The translations under genes were made by a program, and so were the position numbers. 57,389 nucleotides of DNA from a virus, in the IMG/VR virus record IMGVR_UViG_3300021091_000085, positions 1 to 57,389 of that record, one strand, 5' to 3'. This document shows, in pieces, positions 1 through 7,894 of this stretch; position 1 is the first letter of the stretch, and every line of letters starts with the position of its first letter. The notes under the pieces are model-generated. The model was not told where the DNA came from and did not search any database. It worked only from the letters and a program-made list of their open reading frames with translations.

Positions 1-69
1 TCCCCCCCCCAGACTGGAGGTGTTTTACAATTCTATATCACTAATGATCAAATTTTTAAAGAACAAAAA

Positions 70-147
70 TGGTCTCGGGTGCGAGATTTGAACTCACGTT
101 ATTCCACATCCCAAATGTGGTGCCATACCAAGCTAGGCGAACCCGAG
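70..147 (-). tRNA. tRNA-Pro (anticodon UGG)
   Basis: Folded by hand from the minus strand. The acceptor stem CTCGGGT pairs with ACCCGAG, the D stem is GCC/GGC, and the anticodon stem CCACA/TGTGG holds the loop TTTGGGA with anticodon TGG. The T stem is GTGAG/CTCGC. Discriminator A is followed by an encoded CCA at 72-70. The tRNA reads CCA proline codons, which are common in A+T-rich phage genes. The upstream HNH gene runs into its 5' end. Confidence 0.93.
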
Positions 148-615
148 TTTAAAATTACGTATATATTTATCGACTTGATCCTTTATTTCAATATGAAATT
201 TACTATGCATATATTGATGATGAGTGGGGCATAAAGGTATTAAATTGCAAGGGTTGTTATTATTATGATTCATATCGTAATGGTGAACTGCTACAATATT
301 GCATTCTTTACAAATAATACATTCTTTTTTATGGTAGTAAAAACAAGTACTTCTATATACATCATGCTTCCAATTACCATTATTGGGCCCGGTTCTAAAT
401 ATTTTGTTAGAGCATTTATACGAACAAGTAATCTTTTTACTTTTTGAAGGGGTATTAAACTGTTTCAAACATGACGGGCACTGTCTTGTTTCGTAATTAA
501 TTCGTTTACATTTTTTACATTTATAATGTTCTGTATTTTTTATAGCCCTATATTCATACGGCCATTTATGTGATATTTTGGTACAAATGGAACATTTTAG
601 TTCTATTTTTGTCAT
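133..615 (-). CDS. HNH homing endonuclease with zinc-finger modules
   Basis: The N-terminal half carries several CxxC pairs (CSIC, CKKC, CPSC, CIIC), typical of zinc-bound DNA-binding modules. The C-terminal third has an HNH-type core: HHYD, then NHNN, then PLCPTHHQYMH. A GPNNGNW stretch resembles NUMOD3-like DNA-binding segments of homing enzymes. I chose the ATG at 615 (MTKIEL) because a promoter-like element shared with the gene ending at 20,366 (AAATATTTAGTCTGC at 618-632, plus-strand reading) lies just upstream. The last five codons and the stop lie inside tRNA-Pro on the same strand. It is probably a free-standing mobile endonuclease that cuts phage DNA lacking it. The family call is good; the target site is unknown. 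Confidence 0.8.
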   Translation of the reverse strand: MTKIELKCSICTKISHKWPYEYRAIKNTEHYKCKKCKRINYETRQCPSCLKQFNTPSKSKKITCSYKCSNKIFRTGPNNGNWKHDVYRSTCFYYHKKECIICKECNIVAVHHYDMNHNNNNPCNLIPLCPTHHQYMHSKFHIEIKDQVDKYIRNFKLGFA

Positions 616-675
616 GTAAATATTTAGTCTGCATGACAAATTTCGATCGAATTATTTTACCACGACTCTCGGTAA

Positions 676-749
676 TGGCTGAGACGGGTGGAATCGAACC
701 ACCACTGTCTGATCCAAAGTCAGAAGCACTACCATTATGCAACGTCTCA
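676..749 (-). tRNA. tRNA-Gln (anticodon UUG)
   Basis: The acceptor stem TGAGACG pairs with CGTCTCA. The D arm is GCA/TGC, and the anticodon arm TCTGA/TCAGA encloses the loop CTTTGGA with anticodon TTG. The T arm GTGG/CCAC has a TTCGATT loop. Discriminator G and an encoded CCA follow at 679-676. It reads CAA glutamine codons. Confidence 0.93.
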
Positions 750-752
750 ATA

Positions 753-932
753 TCAAACAACACCTGCAGCTTTCACTGCAAGATTAATTCTATTTATCCC
801 GTTAACCCGTTTAAACAAGTTACCGGATGTATACTTATTTAATATCTCTTCTTCAATCTTTTTCTTAGTTGCACGTTTTGTTATATCAACAGTATCATCT
901 GTAAAAATCTCAAGTACAACTTGATATTTCAT
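753..932 (-). CDS. small hypothetical protein, 59 aa
   Basis: A 59-codon ORF starting at the ATG at 932, one base after the stop of the upstream 59-codon ORF (TAATATG), and ending just before tRNA-Gln. The product begins MKYQVVLEIFTDD and is mixed charged with a lysine-rich middle (KRATKKKIEEE). It has no recognisable domain. The tight spacing to both neighbours and the absence of other genes here support it being real. Function unknown. Confidence 0.6.
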   Translation of the reverse strand: MKYQVVLEIFTDDTVDITKRATKKKIEEEILNKYTSGNLFKRVNGINRINLAVKAAGVV

Positions 933-933
933 A

Positions 934-1113
934 TTAAGGATTTTCTTTCTCTTTTACATCATCAATAATACATTGAATCTCATCTTCAATACTTTTAATT
1001 TTTTCACGATACCCTGCGTTCATATCTTTCTTTTCTTGACGAATACGAATAAGATCTTCAGTGAGTTCGTATATCTTAGCTTCTGCTTGCTGCTTAGTTA
1101 GCTTATTTTGCAT
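934..1113 (-). CDS. small coiled-coil hypothetical protein, 59 aa
   Basis: An ORF from the ATG at 1113 to a TAA at 934-936. The product (MQNKLTKQQAEAKIYELTED...) is highly charged and predicted to be almost entirely alpha-helical with heptad-like spacing, so a short coiled coil is likely. The next gene starts one base after its stop, which suggests translational coupling. Small coiled-coil proteins like this are common in T4-like phages; no function can be given. Confidence 0.6.
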   Translation of the reverse strand: MQNKLTKQQAEAKIYELTEDLIRIRQEKKDMNAGYREKIKSIEDEIQCIIDDVKEKENP

Positions 1114-1155
1114 AATGTTATTATATAGTAATCCAAAAATAAATCAATAGGAAAA

Positions 1156-1917
1156 TTATCCGATAATTAATGTACTTTTTAATAAACAACGGTCACCTTT
1201 TTTAGAGGCAAAATAACAATTTCTGCCATGTAATACTCTATAATCATGAAAAAAGACCGTGTCGTTGTTTTTAAGTAAAACGCTGTGAACTAATCCAGAT
1301 TTTTCAACACGATTATCTAACCAATTTTTAAATCTTTCAATTAAATCTTTAGCTGCATGTGTATTTAATGCTCTTTTAGCAGGGGGGTAATTCCAATTAA
1401 TTTTATAATCGTCCGTCACTTTTTCTAAAATACACCGTCTTTTAACTCTATTACCTTTAGCATGCAATACTGGAATAGATAACAAATCATTAAATAAAAC
1501 TTCTTCATTATCCGCTAGTAACAATTCTACTAATAAACGAGTGTCAATAAATGTGGTAGCACCACCTATTGGAGCTTTTTTTACACACATTAAAAATTGA
1601 ATATTATTATCAACATTAACATAACTATAATCTGTATGTAGGGGTTGATTAGCCTTTGCAGTACGGTATTGCTTTTGATCTTCTGGATCAAAGCTAATTT
1701 CCATTAGTTGTTCACCTGTAGTTACCCCGGTTTTTAAATCTTCTTGTGAGTCTACTATTTTACCAAATTTTTTAATATAATTTTCTATAAATTCAGTGAT
1801 AGGCGTATTAAAAATGTAGCTTTTGACGACTAACACTTTATACTTTTTAATACAATCTAAAAAGTATTGCTCATCACCTAGTATACTACTGTAGTCTATT
1901 TGTTTAAAAAATTTCAT
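1156..1917 (-). CDS. TauD-like Fe(II)/2-oxoglutarate dioxygenase
   Basis: 253 aa. The facial triad of the TauD/gamma-butyrobetaine hydroxylase family is visible: H94-x-D96 in PLHTDYSYV and distal H230 in YRVLHGR. R243 follows as the likely 2-oxoglutarate carboxylate ligand. The FIDTRLL segment after the HxD motif is also typical. Such enzymes couple decarboxylation of 2-oxoglutarate to hydroxylation of a small molecule or modified group. The substrate is not deducible. The gene ends directly before an HNH gene in the same direction, two bases apart. It could be a metabolic gene, or could act on a cell-surface or nucleotide substrate. Confidence 0.75.
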   Translation of the reverse strand: MKFFKQIDYSSILGDEQYFLDCIKKYKVLVVKSYIFNTPITEFIENYIKKFGKIVDSQEDLKTGVTTGEQLMEISFDPEDQKQYRTAKANQPLHTDYSYVNVDNNIQFLMCVKKAPIGGATTFIDTRLLVELLLADNEEVLFNDLLSIPVLHAKGNRVKRRCILEKVTDDYKINWNYPPAKRALNTHAAKDLIERFKNWLDNRVEKSGLVHSVLLKNNDTVFFHDYRVLHGRNCYFASKKGDRCLLKSTLIIG

Positions 1918-1918
1918 A

Positions 1919-2527
1919 TTATCTAAATATATATGGTCTCCATTCTTCCCTTTTCAATACTTTGTATTGTAATTTATCGTATTTATCGTAGGTGGTACCA
2001 GTAAGTTCCTCACCTTTATAGTTTGGGTATGGGTATATTTGACCTTTTCTAGTATTGCAGGGTTGACACGTTAAAGTAATATTAAACCAATCAAGTGTAC
2101 CACCGAAAGATTTTGGGTATATATGCTCAAGAGTCATTATATCTTGCGGTTTATGTAAACCGCAAATTTGACAAATACCTTTATATTTCTTATAAAGGAG
2201 AGAAAGTTTAGGCATTTTCTTTGCTTGATGGTAAAAATGTGCCGTAGTTAATAATATTGTAGGTACAGGTATTAACTGATTTATTGATCGAATAAAAGGT
2301 TGGTTTTCATAATAGTGTGTACCACCTGAATTAACCCAATCCTCCCAACAGACCGGTTCACCGACTCTGTTTAACGCTCTAACTTTAGGGTTCTTTTTAT
2401 GTTTACCACCGAATGTGAATAGTTTTTTTACACCTTCACGTACTGATGTTATATGTAAAGGCATCCAACAATAGTCTAAAATTAAAACCAACTCATCGGT
2501 AGGTTTTACCAATACCGGCGTCTTCAT
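1919..2527 (-). CDS. HNH endonuclease
   Basis: 202 aa. The C-terminal half holds a classical HNH nuclease: CQIC, then LEHIYPKSFGG, then N and CQPCNTRKG. The two CxxC pairs form the structural zinc site and H of LEHI is catalytic. The N-terminal about 100 residues match the region found in cyanobacterial and phage HNH proteins rather than T4 endonuclease VII. It may be a homing nuclease or a host-DNA-degrading nuclease. It lies between accessory genes in an operon-like minus-strand run. Confidence 0.8.
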   Translation of the reverse strand: MKTPVLVKPTDELVLILDYCWMPLHITSVREGVKKLFTFGGKHKKNPKVRALNRVGEPVCWEDWVNSGGTHYYENQPFIRSINQLIPVPTILLTTAHFYHQAKKMPKLSLLYKKYKGICQICGLHKPQDIMTLEHIYPKSFGGTLDWFNITLTCQPCNTRKGQIYPYPNYKGEELTGTTYDKYDKLQYKVLKREEWRPYIFR

Positions 2528-2558
2528 TCGTTAAGAATATAATAACACCAATCAAAAA

Positions 2559-3080
2559 TCAATGGTAAATACATCCATTATATTTTTTAAGTTGATGATG
2601 TATAAACTCTTGCTCTAACTCTACAGTTTCTGCACTACGTTCAAACTCTGCTATAGGTTGGAATACAAATGCATAACCTTCGTCAGTTTCACCGTGAAAA
2701 TAATATCCATTTTTACGATAAAAATCTATCGAATCGGGGTCGCAAAACATTCTAATATACTTTACATCATTTTCCAATGCATGTTTTCTAATATTTGAAA
2801 GTAATGCAGTACCGTAACCTTTACCTCGATTATCTGTAGTTGTTAAAATACGTTTTATGTCAAGATATATTAAATCTTTATACATATCATATACATAAAA
2901 ACAAATACCACCTATTTTCGCATTACTATCAAACAGTGCTGCAGGTGATGTTAACCAAAAATTATTTTTATCGTAGTATGGTATACAATCATAAAAAATA
3001 TAAGTGTGGTCGAAACTATCTTCTGGATAGTTGCTAAATAACTTAATCACTTCTGCTCTATCTATTTTAGCTAAATGCAT
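2559..3080 (-). CDS. GNAT-family N-acetyltransferase
   Basis: About 173 aa from the ATG at 3080. I prefer this start because it lies one base after the nrdB stop (TAATATG). The acetyl-CoA-binding motif A is clear (TTTDNRGKGYGTALLSNIRKHA), followed by the FYRKNGY motif B end typical of GNAT enzymes. It transfers acetyl from acetyl-CoA to an amine; the substrate is unknown. Phage GNATs can modify host proteins or tRNA, but nothing here decides that. Confidence 0.75.
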   Translation of the reverse strand: MHLAKIDRAEVIKLFSNYPEDSFDHTYIFYDCIPYYDKNNFWLTSPAALFDSNAKIGGICFYVYDMYKDLIYLDIKRILTTTDNRGKGYGTALLSNIRKHALENDVKYIRMFCDPDSIDFYRKNGYYFHGETDEGYAFVFQPIAEFERSAETVELEQEFIHHQLKKYNGCIYH

Positions 3081-3081
3081 A

Positions 3082-4077
3082 TTAAAAATCATCACTGAGT
3101 GCACCCGAACTTTGATATTCTATCACTCTAGTTTCAAAAAAGTTTTTAGCTTTAATAAGATCTTGAACTTCACTCAAGAATTTAAACGGGTTTTTATCAC
3201 TTGGAAATCTATATAACATTCCTACACCTTCAAGTCTTCTATTACCAATGTATTCCATATATTGTACAAACATACTTGAATTTAAACCAAGTATACCACC
3301 TTGGAGAACATCGTTCGCATAAGCGATCTCAAGTGCAACTGCTTCTCTAAGGTATTCAGTCAACTCATTTTCGAACTCTTTAGTCCAAATTTGAGGGTTC
3401 TGTTCTTTAATTTTGTTTATTACCGCTGTACCAAATTTAATATGGTTACTTTCATCACGAAGTGTGTATTCAATTTGTTCACCTACACCAGGTAACTTGT
3501 CTTTCATTGCAAGTAACATTGCAAATCCTGAGAAAAAGAATGTACCTTCACATACAATCCAATAAAGAAATGCTGCTCTAACAACTTCTTGTAAACCCCT
3601 TGTGGTGGTTACATCTACATTTTTAAGTATACCCGTTGTTACACTCATCAAGAAATCATCTTTTGCTTTAATAGAAGGTATTGAGGTATATGCTTGATAT
3701 ACCTCGGTTATATCTAATGACAAGGAATCGCAAACATGTACAATTGTATCATTATGTAAACATTCTTCCCATATCTGTCTAGACATATATTGTCTACATT
3801 CAGGGTCAGTTACATATTGATATAATGTCACCAGATTATTACCAACAAGGCTCTCACTACCAGCAAAGAATCCAAGTGTTCTTTTTGCAACACGTTTTTC
3901 ATCTTCTGTTAGAACACCGCTGTTCCAATTTTGAATATCGCGAGTCATTGCAATCTCTTCTGGGTCCCAATTATTACGTTTACCTGTTTTATAAAGATCC
4001 CAAGCCCACTTGTTAACATGGGGTAATATTTGATTAACACCTGTTTGATTTGCTGAAATAATAGTACCTGTCTTCAT
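3082..4077 (-). CDS. nrdB: class I ribonucleotide reductase small subunit, tyrosine-less (Ic-like)
   Basis: 331 aa. It supplies the radical initiator for NrdA, making deoxynucleotides for phage DNA. The metal ligands are in place: D47 (RDIQNW), E105 and H108 (EECLH), E177 (CEGTFF), and E209 and H212 (RDESNH). The residue four after H108, normally the radical tyrosine, is I112. Overall similarity, including FFAGSESLVGNN and NFFETRVIEYQ, is to the chlamydial class Ic type, where Phe replaces Tyr and a Mn/Fe centre holds the oxidising equivalent. The ATG overlaps the TGA of an upstream small ORF (ATGA), implying translational coupling. Family certain; cofactor class inferred. Confidence 0.95.
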   Translation of the reverse strand: MKTGTIISANQTGVNQILPHVNKWAWDLYKTGKRNNWDPEEIAMTRDIQNWNSGVLTEDEKRVAKRTLGFFAGSESLVGNNLVTLYQYVTDPECRQYMSRQIWEECLHNDTIVHVCDSLSLDITEVYQAYTSIPSIKAKDDFLMSVTTGILKNVDVTTTRGLQEVVRAAFLYWIVCEGTFFFSGFAMLLAMKDKLPGVGEQIEYTLRDESNHIKFGTAVINKIKEQNPQIWTKEFENELTEYLREAVALEIAYANDVLQGGILGLNSSMFVQYMEYIGNRRLEGVGMLYRFPSDKNPFKFLSEVQDLIKAKNFFETRVIEYQSSGALSDDF

Positions 4078-4196
4078 ACGAAAAATTTATTGCCAATAGT
4101 GTAGTATACTTGTGTTTTAGTACCAAGTTTTTTCTTAACGCTCTTACCAGGAGCTACACGTTTTACAGTGCAGCACTTTTTTGTTCTCCAATTAAT
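4074..4196 (-). CDS. hidden small basic ORF, no canonical start (possible frameshift product)
   Basis: The frame is open in the -1 register relative to the upstream ORF. It has no ATG, GTG or TTG: the region from an in-frame TAA to the stop offers only ATT (4196) as a near-start. From that ATT it encodes 40 aa containing KRVAPGKSVKKKLG and QVYYTIGNKFF, which look like real protein. Its TGA overlaps the nrdB ATG (ATGA). The upstream ORF contains an A6 run (4177-4182, CAA AAA AGT in its frame) exactly where the two frames overlap. A -1 slip there would give a fusion of about 108 aa. It could be an AUU-started gene or a programmed frameshift. Confidence 0.5.
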   Translation of the reverse strand: MNWRTKKCCTVKRVAPGKSVKKKLGTKTQVYYTIGNKFFV

Positions 4197-4399
4197 TTTG
4201 TTATTAAAGATTGAGCAACCTCCAACCCTTTCTGATTGAAGGTTTGCTTATTTCTAACAAAATAATTAATTATATATTCTTTACGAATAGAGTTAATAAT
4301 ATTAAGCATACTTTCATCACTACCTTTATTAGTAATAATGTATTGAAGTAAACCTAATTCATCTTCTGTTAATTTTCCAAGCTCATGATTGAATATCAT
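4163..4399 (-). CDS. small hypothetical protein in the nrd operon
   Basis: 78 aa from the ATG at 4399, which sits two bases after the nrdA stop (TAAATATG). The earlier ATG at 4420 would overlap nrdA. The product (MIFNHELGKLTEDEL...) is helical and mildly acidic at its N terminus, with KQTFNQKGLEVAQSLI near the end. No known domain. Its 3' end overlaps the unusual ORF that leads into nrdB. The position between nrdA and nrdB suggests co-expression with the reductase, but no role can be assigned. Confidence 0.65.
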   Translation of the reverse strand: MIFNHELGKLTEDELGLLQYIITNKGSDESMLNIINSIRKEYIINYFVRNKQTFNQKGLEVAQSLITKLIGEQKSAAL

Positions 4400-4401
4400 A
4401 T

Positions 4402-6879
4402 TTATTGACAGCTCATGCAACTAGGATCATTAATCTTGCACATTTTAGGTTCGTTATCCTCCACCGGTTCAGCCTGTTGGATTTCATTCTTAGAAACAGT
4501 GCTCTTCTCAACTTCACTTGCACCTTTACCTCGCAAGTAATACGTTGTTTTTAAACATGAACCCCATGCATGCATATAAAGGTCATTTAAATGCTTCAAC
4601 GATGTTTTATCGTTGTAGAGGTTTAAGCTTTGACCTTGATCAATCCAAATTTGCCTATACGCAGCATTATCAATTAATTTAAACTGATCTACTTGGAATG
4701 CAGTCTTATATTTTGCTTTAATATTTGCAATTTCATTTGCTTTAATTTTACCAGTAGCTTCAAAATTAAAGTTTTGAATATCACCATTATTATTCTTAAG
4801 GTGAGAAAGCATAGACTCATTCCATAAACCATACTTTCTCATATCTTCAACAAACCATTTATTTACCATAGTGAAATCACCCGATAAAGTACTATACACA
4901 AAAATATTGCTAAAGTATGGTTCAATACTTTGACTTGCACCGGTAATAGAACTAATTGATGCAGTAGGTGCTATTGCCATGGTATTGCTATTACGCATAC
5001 CGTGCTTCTTAATATGTGTACGCAATATATCCCAGTCATCAAGTGTTTCAAGACTGTCACGCTTTAGTGTTTTACCAGTGCGATACTTTATCAATTCAAT
5101 ATATGTATCAACCGGTAATTTACCTTTAGTCCAAAGCGACCCATCGTATGAAGGATATGTACCGCGTTCTTTAGCAAGTTCACTGCTTGCTTTAATTGCA
5201 TTAAATGAAATAAACTCGTATATTTGACTTGCAAGACTACCTGCAAGTTCACTATCCATAGCAACATTTAATGCATGGTATAGGTCATGCCAACCCATCG
5301 AACCCAACCCAACGGGTCTGTGGTTCATATTGCTTTTACGTGCTTCTTCGGTAGGATAAAAATTGATATCAATAACATTATCAAGCATTCGCATTCCTAC
5401 ACGTATAGTATCTTCAAGACCTTCCCAATTAATACCTTCAGAAGGTGTAACAAACTTAGCTAGATTAATACTTGCAAGATTACATACTGCGGTTTCACCG
5501 TATTCCTTCACCTTACGTGTACCATCATCTTTGTATGATGTTGGTTTGGTATGTAAAAGTATTTCAGTGCAAAGATTACTTGAATGAACTACACCTACAT
5601 GTTGATTACTATAACGAATATTAGAAGGGTCCTTAAATGTTATCCAAGGGTGGCCAGTCTCGTAAATCATTCTTAACATCTTTTTCCAAAGATCTTTTGC
5701 ACTTATTTCTTTGAAAAATTTAAGCTTACCAGCCTTACCTTTATCGACATAATTCCAATATATCTTTTCAAATTCTTCACCGAAAGTTTCATGCAACTCT
5801 GGACATTCAGCTGGTGAAAAAAGATACCAAGGACCATCCTTATTAACTTGTTGAATAAACAAATCAGGAATCCAGTTAGCGGTATTCATATCATGAGTAC
5901 GCTTACGTTCATCACCGGTATTTTTTCTCAATTCGAGAAAATCATTTACATCACCATGCCATGATTCGAGATAAGCACAACCCGCACCCTTACGTTTACC
6001 ACCCTGATTTACGGCAACAAGCATGTCATTGTAAACTTTCCAGAAATATACCGCTCCTTGGGTGTAACCGTTAGTACCTTTAATGTAACAATTTTGAGGT
6101 CTGAATGCTGTAAGATCCATACCAAGACCACCAGCGTATTTACTCTTGAGAGCCTCTTGATGTAACCCATCGAAAATACCATCTATACTATCTTCAAACG
6201 TTGACAAGAAACATGAGGATAATTGATTGTGTACACCACCGCTATTGAATAAGGTCGGTGTAGATGATATTAGGCTGAATGTACACAACACATTATAGAA
6301 CTTAATAGCCCATTCATCACGGTCTTCAGCTTTTTCGTTAATTGCTAAACCCATTGCAACCCGCATCCAAAATGCCTGAGGTGTTTCAACCCGACGACCT
6401 TTGATGTGATAAAGATAGCGATCGTATACAGTTTGTAGACCAAGGTACTCAAAATTATTATCATGTGGTACAGACAAAAACTCTGAAAGCTTTTTAAGGT
6501 TAAACTTTTTAAGTTCTTTACTTACAATACCCTCATCAATTAAGTTCTTTATGTTTGAAATAAAGGCTTTCCTGTATTGAAGTTCAAACAGATCGTTATC
6601 GGTATTTTCACCGAAAACTTCCTTATATATAGTTGTAAGAAGAAGGCGTGCTGCAACATATGTGTAATTCGGCTCTTCTTCAATAAGAGCTCTTGCTGAC
6701 TTAATTAAAGCCTTGTCTATTTCCGTAGTTGGAACACCGTCGTATAGTTTAATCTTTGCATTATACATTACCTGTGTAACATCTACATGCTGTATATCAG
6801 CACAGCATCTTGTTACAACAGACAATATTTTCTCTTCGTTGAAAGTTTCTTTATCACCGTTTCGTTTGATTACGTTCAT
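4402..6879 (-). CDS. nrdA: class I ribonucleotide reductase large subunit
   Basis: 825 aa. It reduces ribonucleoside diphosphates to deoxy forms. The N terminus (VIKRNGDKETFNEEKI) is an ATP-cone regulatory domain. The active-site strands include SSCFLST, NLCTEI, CNLASINLAKF and the ALNVAMDSELAGS region. The C-terminal swinging tail ends CMSC, the cysteine pair reduced by thioredoxin or glutaredoxin. Length and motif order are normal for the family. A TATAAATA box lies about 15 bases upstream of the ATG. It heads the operon nrdA, small ORFs, nrdB. It carries no intein or intron, unlike many phage nrdA genes. Confidence 0.97.
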   Translation of the reverse strand: MNVIKRNGDKETFNEEKILSVVTRCCADIQHVDVTQVMYNAKIKLYDGVPTTEIDKALIKSARALIEEEPNYTYVAARLLLTTIYKEVFGENTDNDLFELQYRKAFISNIKNLIDEGIVSKELKKFNLKKLSEFLSVPHDNNFEYLGLQTVYDRYLYHIKGRRVETPQAFWMRVAMGLAINEKAEDRDEWAIKFYNVLCTFSLISSTPTLFNSGGVHNQLSSCFLSTFEDSIDGIFDGLHQEALKSKYAGGLGMDLTAFRPQNCYIKGTNGYTQGAVYFWKVYNDMLVAVNQGGKRKGAGCAYLESWHGDVNDFLELRKNTGDERKRTHDMNTANWIPDLFIQQVNKDGPWYLFSPAECPELHETFGEEFEKIYWNYVDKGKAGKLKFFKEISAKDLWKKMLRMIYETGHPWITFKDPSNIRYSNQHVGVVHSSNLCTEILLHTKPTSYKDDGTRKVKEYGETAVCNLASINLAKFVTPSEGINWEGLEDTIRVGMRMLDNVIDINFYPTEEARKSNMNHRPVGLGSMGWHDLYHALNVAMDSELAGSLASQIYEFISFNAIKASSELAKERGTYPSYDGSLWTKGKLPVDTYIELIKYRTGKTLKRDSLETLDDWDILRTHIKKHGMRNSNTMAIAPTASISSITGASQSIEPYFSNIFVYSTLSGDFTMVNKWFVEDMRKYGLWNESMLSHLKNNNGDIQNFNFEATGKIKANEIANIKAKYKTAFQVDQFKLIDNAAYRQIWIDQGQSLNLYNDKTSLKHLNDLYMHAWGSCLKTTYYLRGKGASEVEKSTVSKNEIQQAEPVEDNEPKMCKINDPSCMSCQ

Positions 6880-6915
6880 AGAATATCGTTATTTATATAT
6901 TATTTTGGTGTTATA

Positions 6916-7416
6916 TCAATAGTAAAATAGGAAAATATACATCCCAGTAACTTTTACGTAACTTGGTGCGCTAGAACAGTTATAAGCTATAGCATCGAGG
7001 TTAGAATGGTTGCTATCTATATATTTTTTACCTTGATCGAATGTTAATGCTAATGTGTCTTTATTCGTCAATAAAAATGATTCAGATAAATTAATATCAT
7101 ATTCTTTTGCGCAGATATTCATCGACGTTTTAATATCTGTAATATTAAGCAATTTAAAATCGCTTATAAAATTATACAACTCATTTCCTTCTCTAGTTAG
7201 GTCCGACCAAATACCGTAATATGTATTACCATCATCGTGACGAACATAAGTCGGGTTATATTCGTCAGGTATTTTATGTCTCACTCTATCATATTCATTA
7301 CGAATAGGAAATCCCACGAAAGCTTTTTTATCGTAATTAGAAGTAATCTCTATACTATCTAAAACAACTGGATATTCAACTAACTTGAAGTATTGTGTGT
7401 TTTCTAATTTATTCAT
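6916..7416 (-). CDS. hypothetical protein, 166 aa
   Basis: The product starts MNKLENTQYFKLVEYP and is rich in aromatic and polar residues (RNEYDRVRHKIPDEYNPTYV, then NTYYGIW). There is no signal peptide, though the C terminus (MYIFLFYY) is hydrophobic. I recognise no domain. It lies upstream of nrdA and downstream of two small genes, all on the same strand with 30-40 base gaps. Function unknown. Confidence 0.65.
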   Translation of the reverse strand: MNKLENTQYFKLVEYPVVLDSIEITSNYDKKAFVGFPIRNEYDRVRHKIPDEYNPTYVRHDDGNTYYGIWSDLTREGNELYNFISDFKLLNITDIKTSMNICAKEYDINLSESFLLTNKDTLALTFDQGKKYIDSNHSNLDAIAYNCSSAPSYVKVTGMYIFLFYY

Positions 7417-7453
7417 AATTCAATAGTAAATTATGAAAATTAAAAATCCACTC

Positions 7454-7675
7454 TTACACTTTAAATGTTCTTTGTAAGAAACAATTAGGTAACTTATATA
7501 TTCTACCTTGTTGCTGACCGTTGAGGTCTATAACCACCGTAAATATATCATCAGATTGAACCGGGCCATTAACTAAATTACCAGGCAAAATAAAAGTTTT
7601 TAATAGTGTACCTGTTTTAGAATTAAAAACTTTTATTTGGTTTTTTGTAGCTGTAATGATATACAAATTCTTCAT
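7454..7675 (-). CDS. small protein resembling one beta-propeller blade
   Basis: 73 aa from the ATG at 7675, which overlaps the previous TGA by one base (TGATG). A GTG at 7678 is also possible. The repeated beta-strand pattern YIITATKNQIKVFNSKTGTL followed by LVNGPVQSDDIFTVVI looks like a single WD40/PQQ-type propeller blade. It is too short to form a propeller alone, so it would have to oligomerise or the resemblance is superficial. Function unknown. Confidence 0.6.
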   Translation of the reverse strand: MKNLYIITATKNQIKVFNSKTGTLLKTFILPGNLVNGPVQSDDIFTVVIDLNGQQQGRIYKLPNCFLQRTFKV

Positions 7676-7860
7676 CACTCTTTCTTTTTATTTATTATCT
7701 CAATCCTATTTAGAATCTTTTCGACATTAACTGCTACACTTAACAACTTGTTTTCAGCTTCAAGCTTTTCAATTGTTTGTGTTTGAATCTTATTTGCACT
7801 TTTTAATAAATCTATTTCACGATAAAGTTCGTTAATCTTAAATGCTTCTTCTTTTGTCAT
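7675..7860 (-). CDS. small coiled-coil protein, 61 aa
   Basis: Highly charged and helical throughout, with heptad-spaced hydrophobics (LYREIDLLKSANKIQTQTIE, then KLEAENKLL), so a dimeric coiled coil is likely. Its stop overlaps the next start, indicating coupling. It follows the baseplate-type genes on the minus strand and could be a virion assembly helper, but that is only positional. Confidence 0.6.
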   Translation of the reverse strand: MTKEEAFKINELYREIDLLKSANKIQTQTIEKLEAENKLLSVAVNVEKILNRIEIINKKKE

Positions 7861-7894
7861 ACTGCTATTTATAATGCTGTAAGATACATATCAA

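Noticed and set aside
1-60. Possible remnant of another tRNA or of a gene at the left edge (poly-C run, TTGTAAA-like string on the minus strand)
   Set aside because: No acceptor, D or T stem could be paired within the visible bases, and no ORF is long enough; the run of C may just mark the sequence edge.
4402-6879. Intein or group I intron in nrdA
   Set aside because: The reading frame is continuous with normal length and no splicing motifs, despite nrdA being a frequent insertion site in phages.
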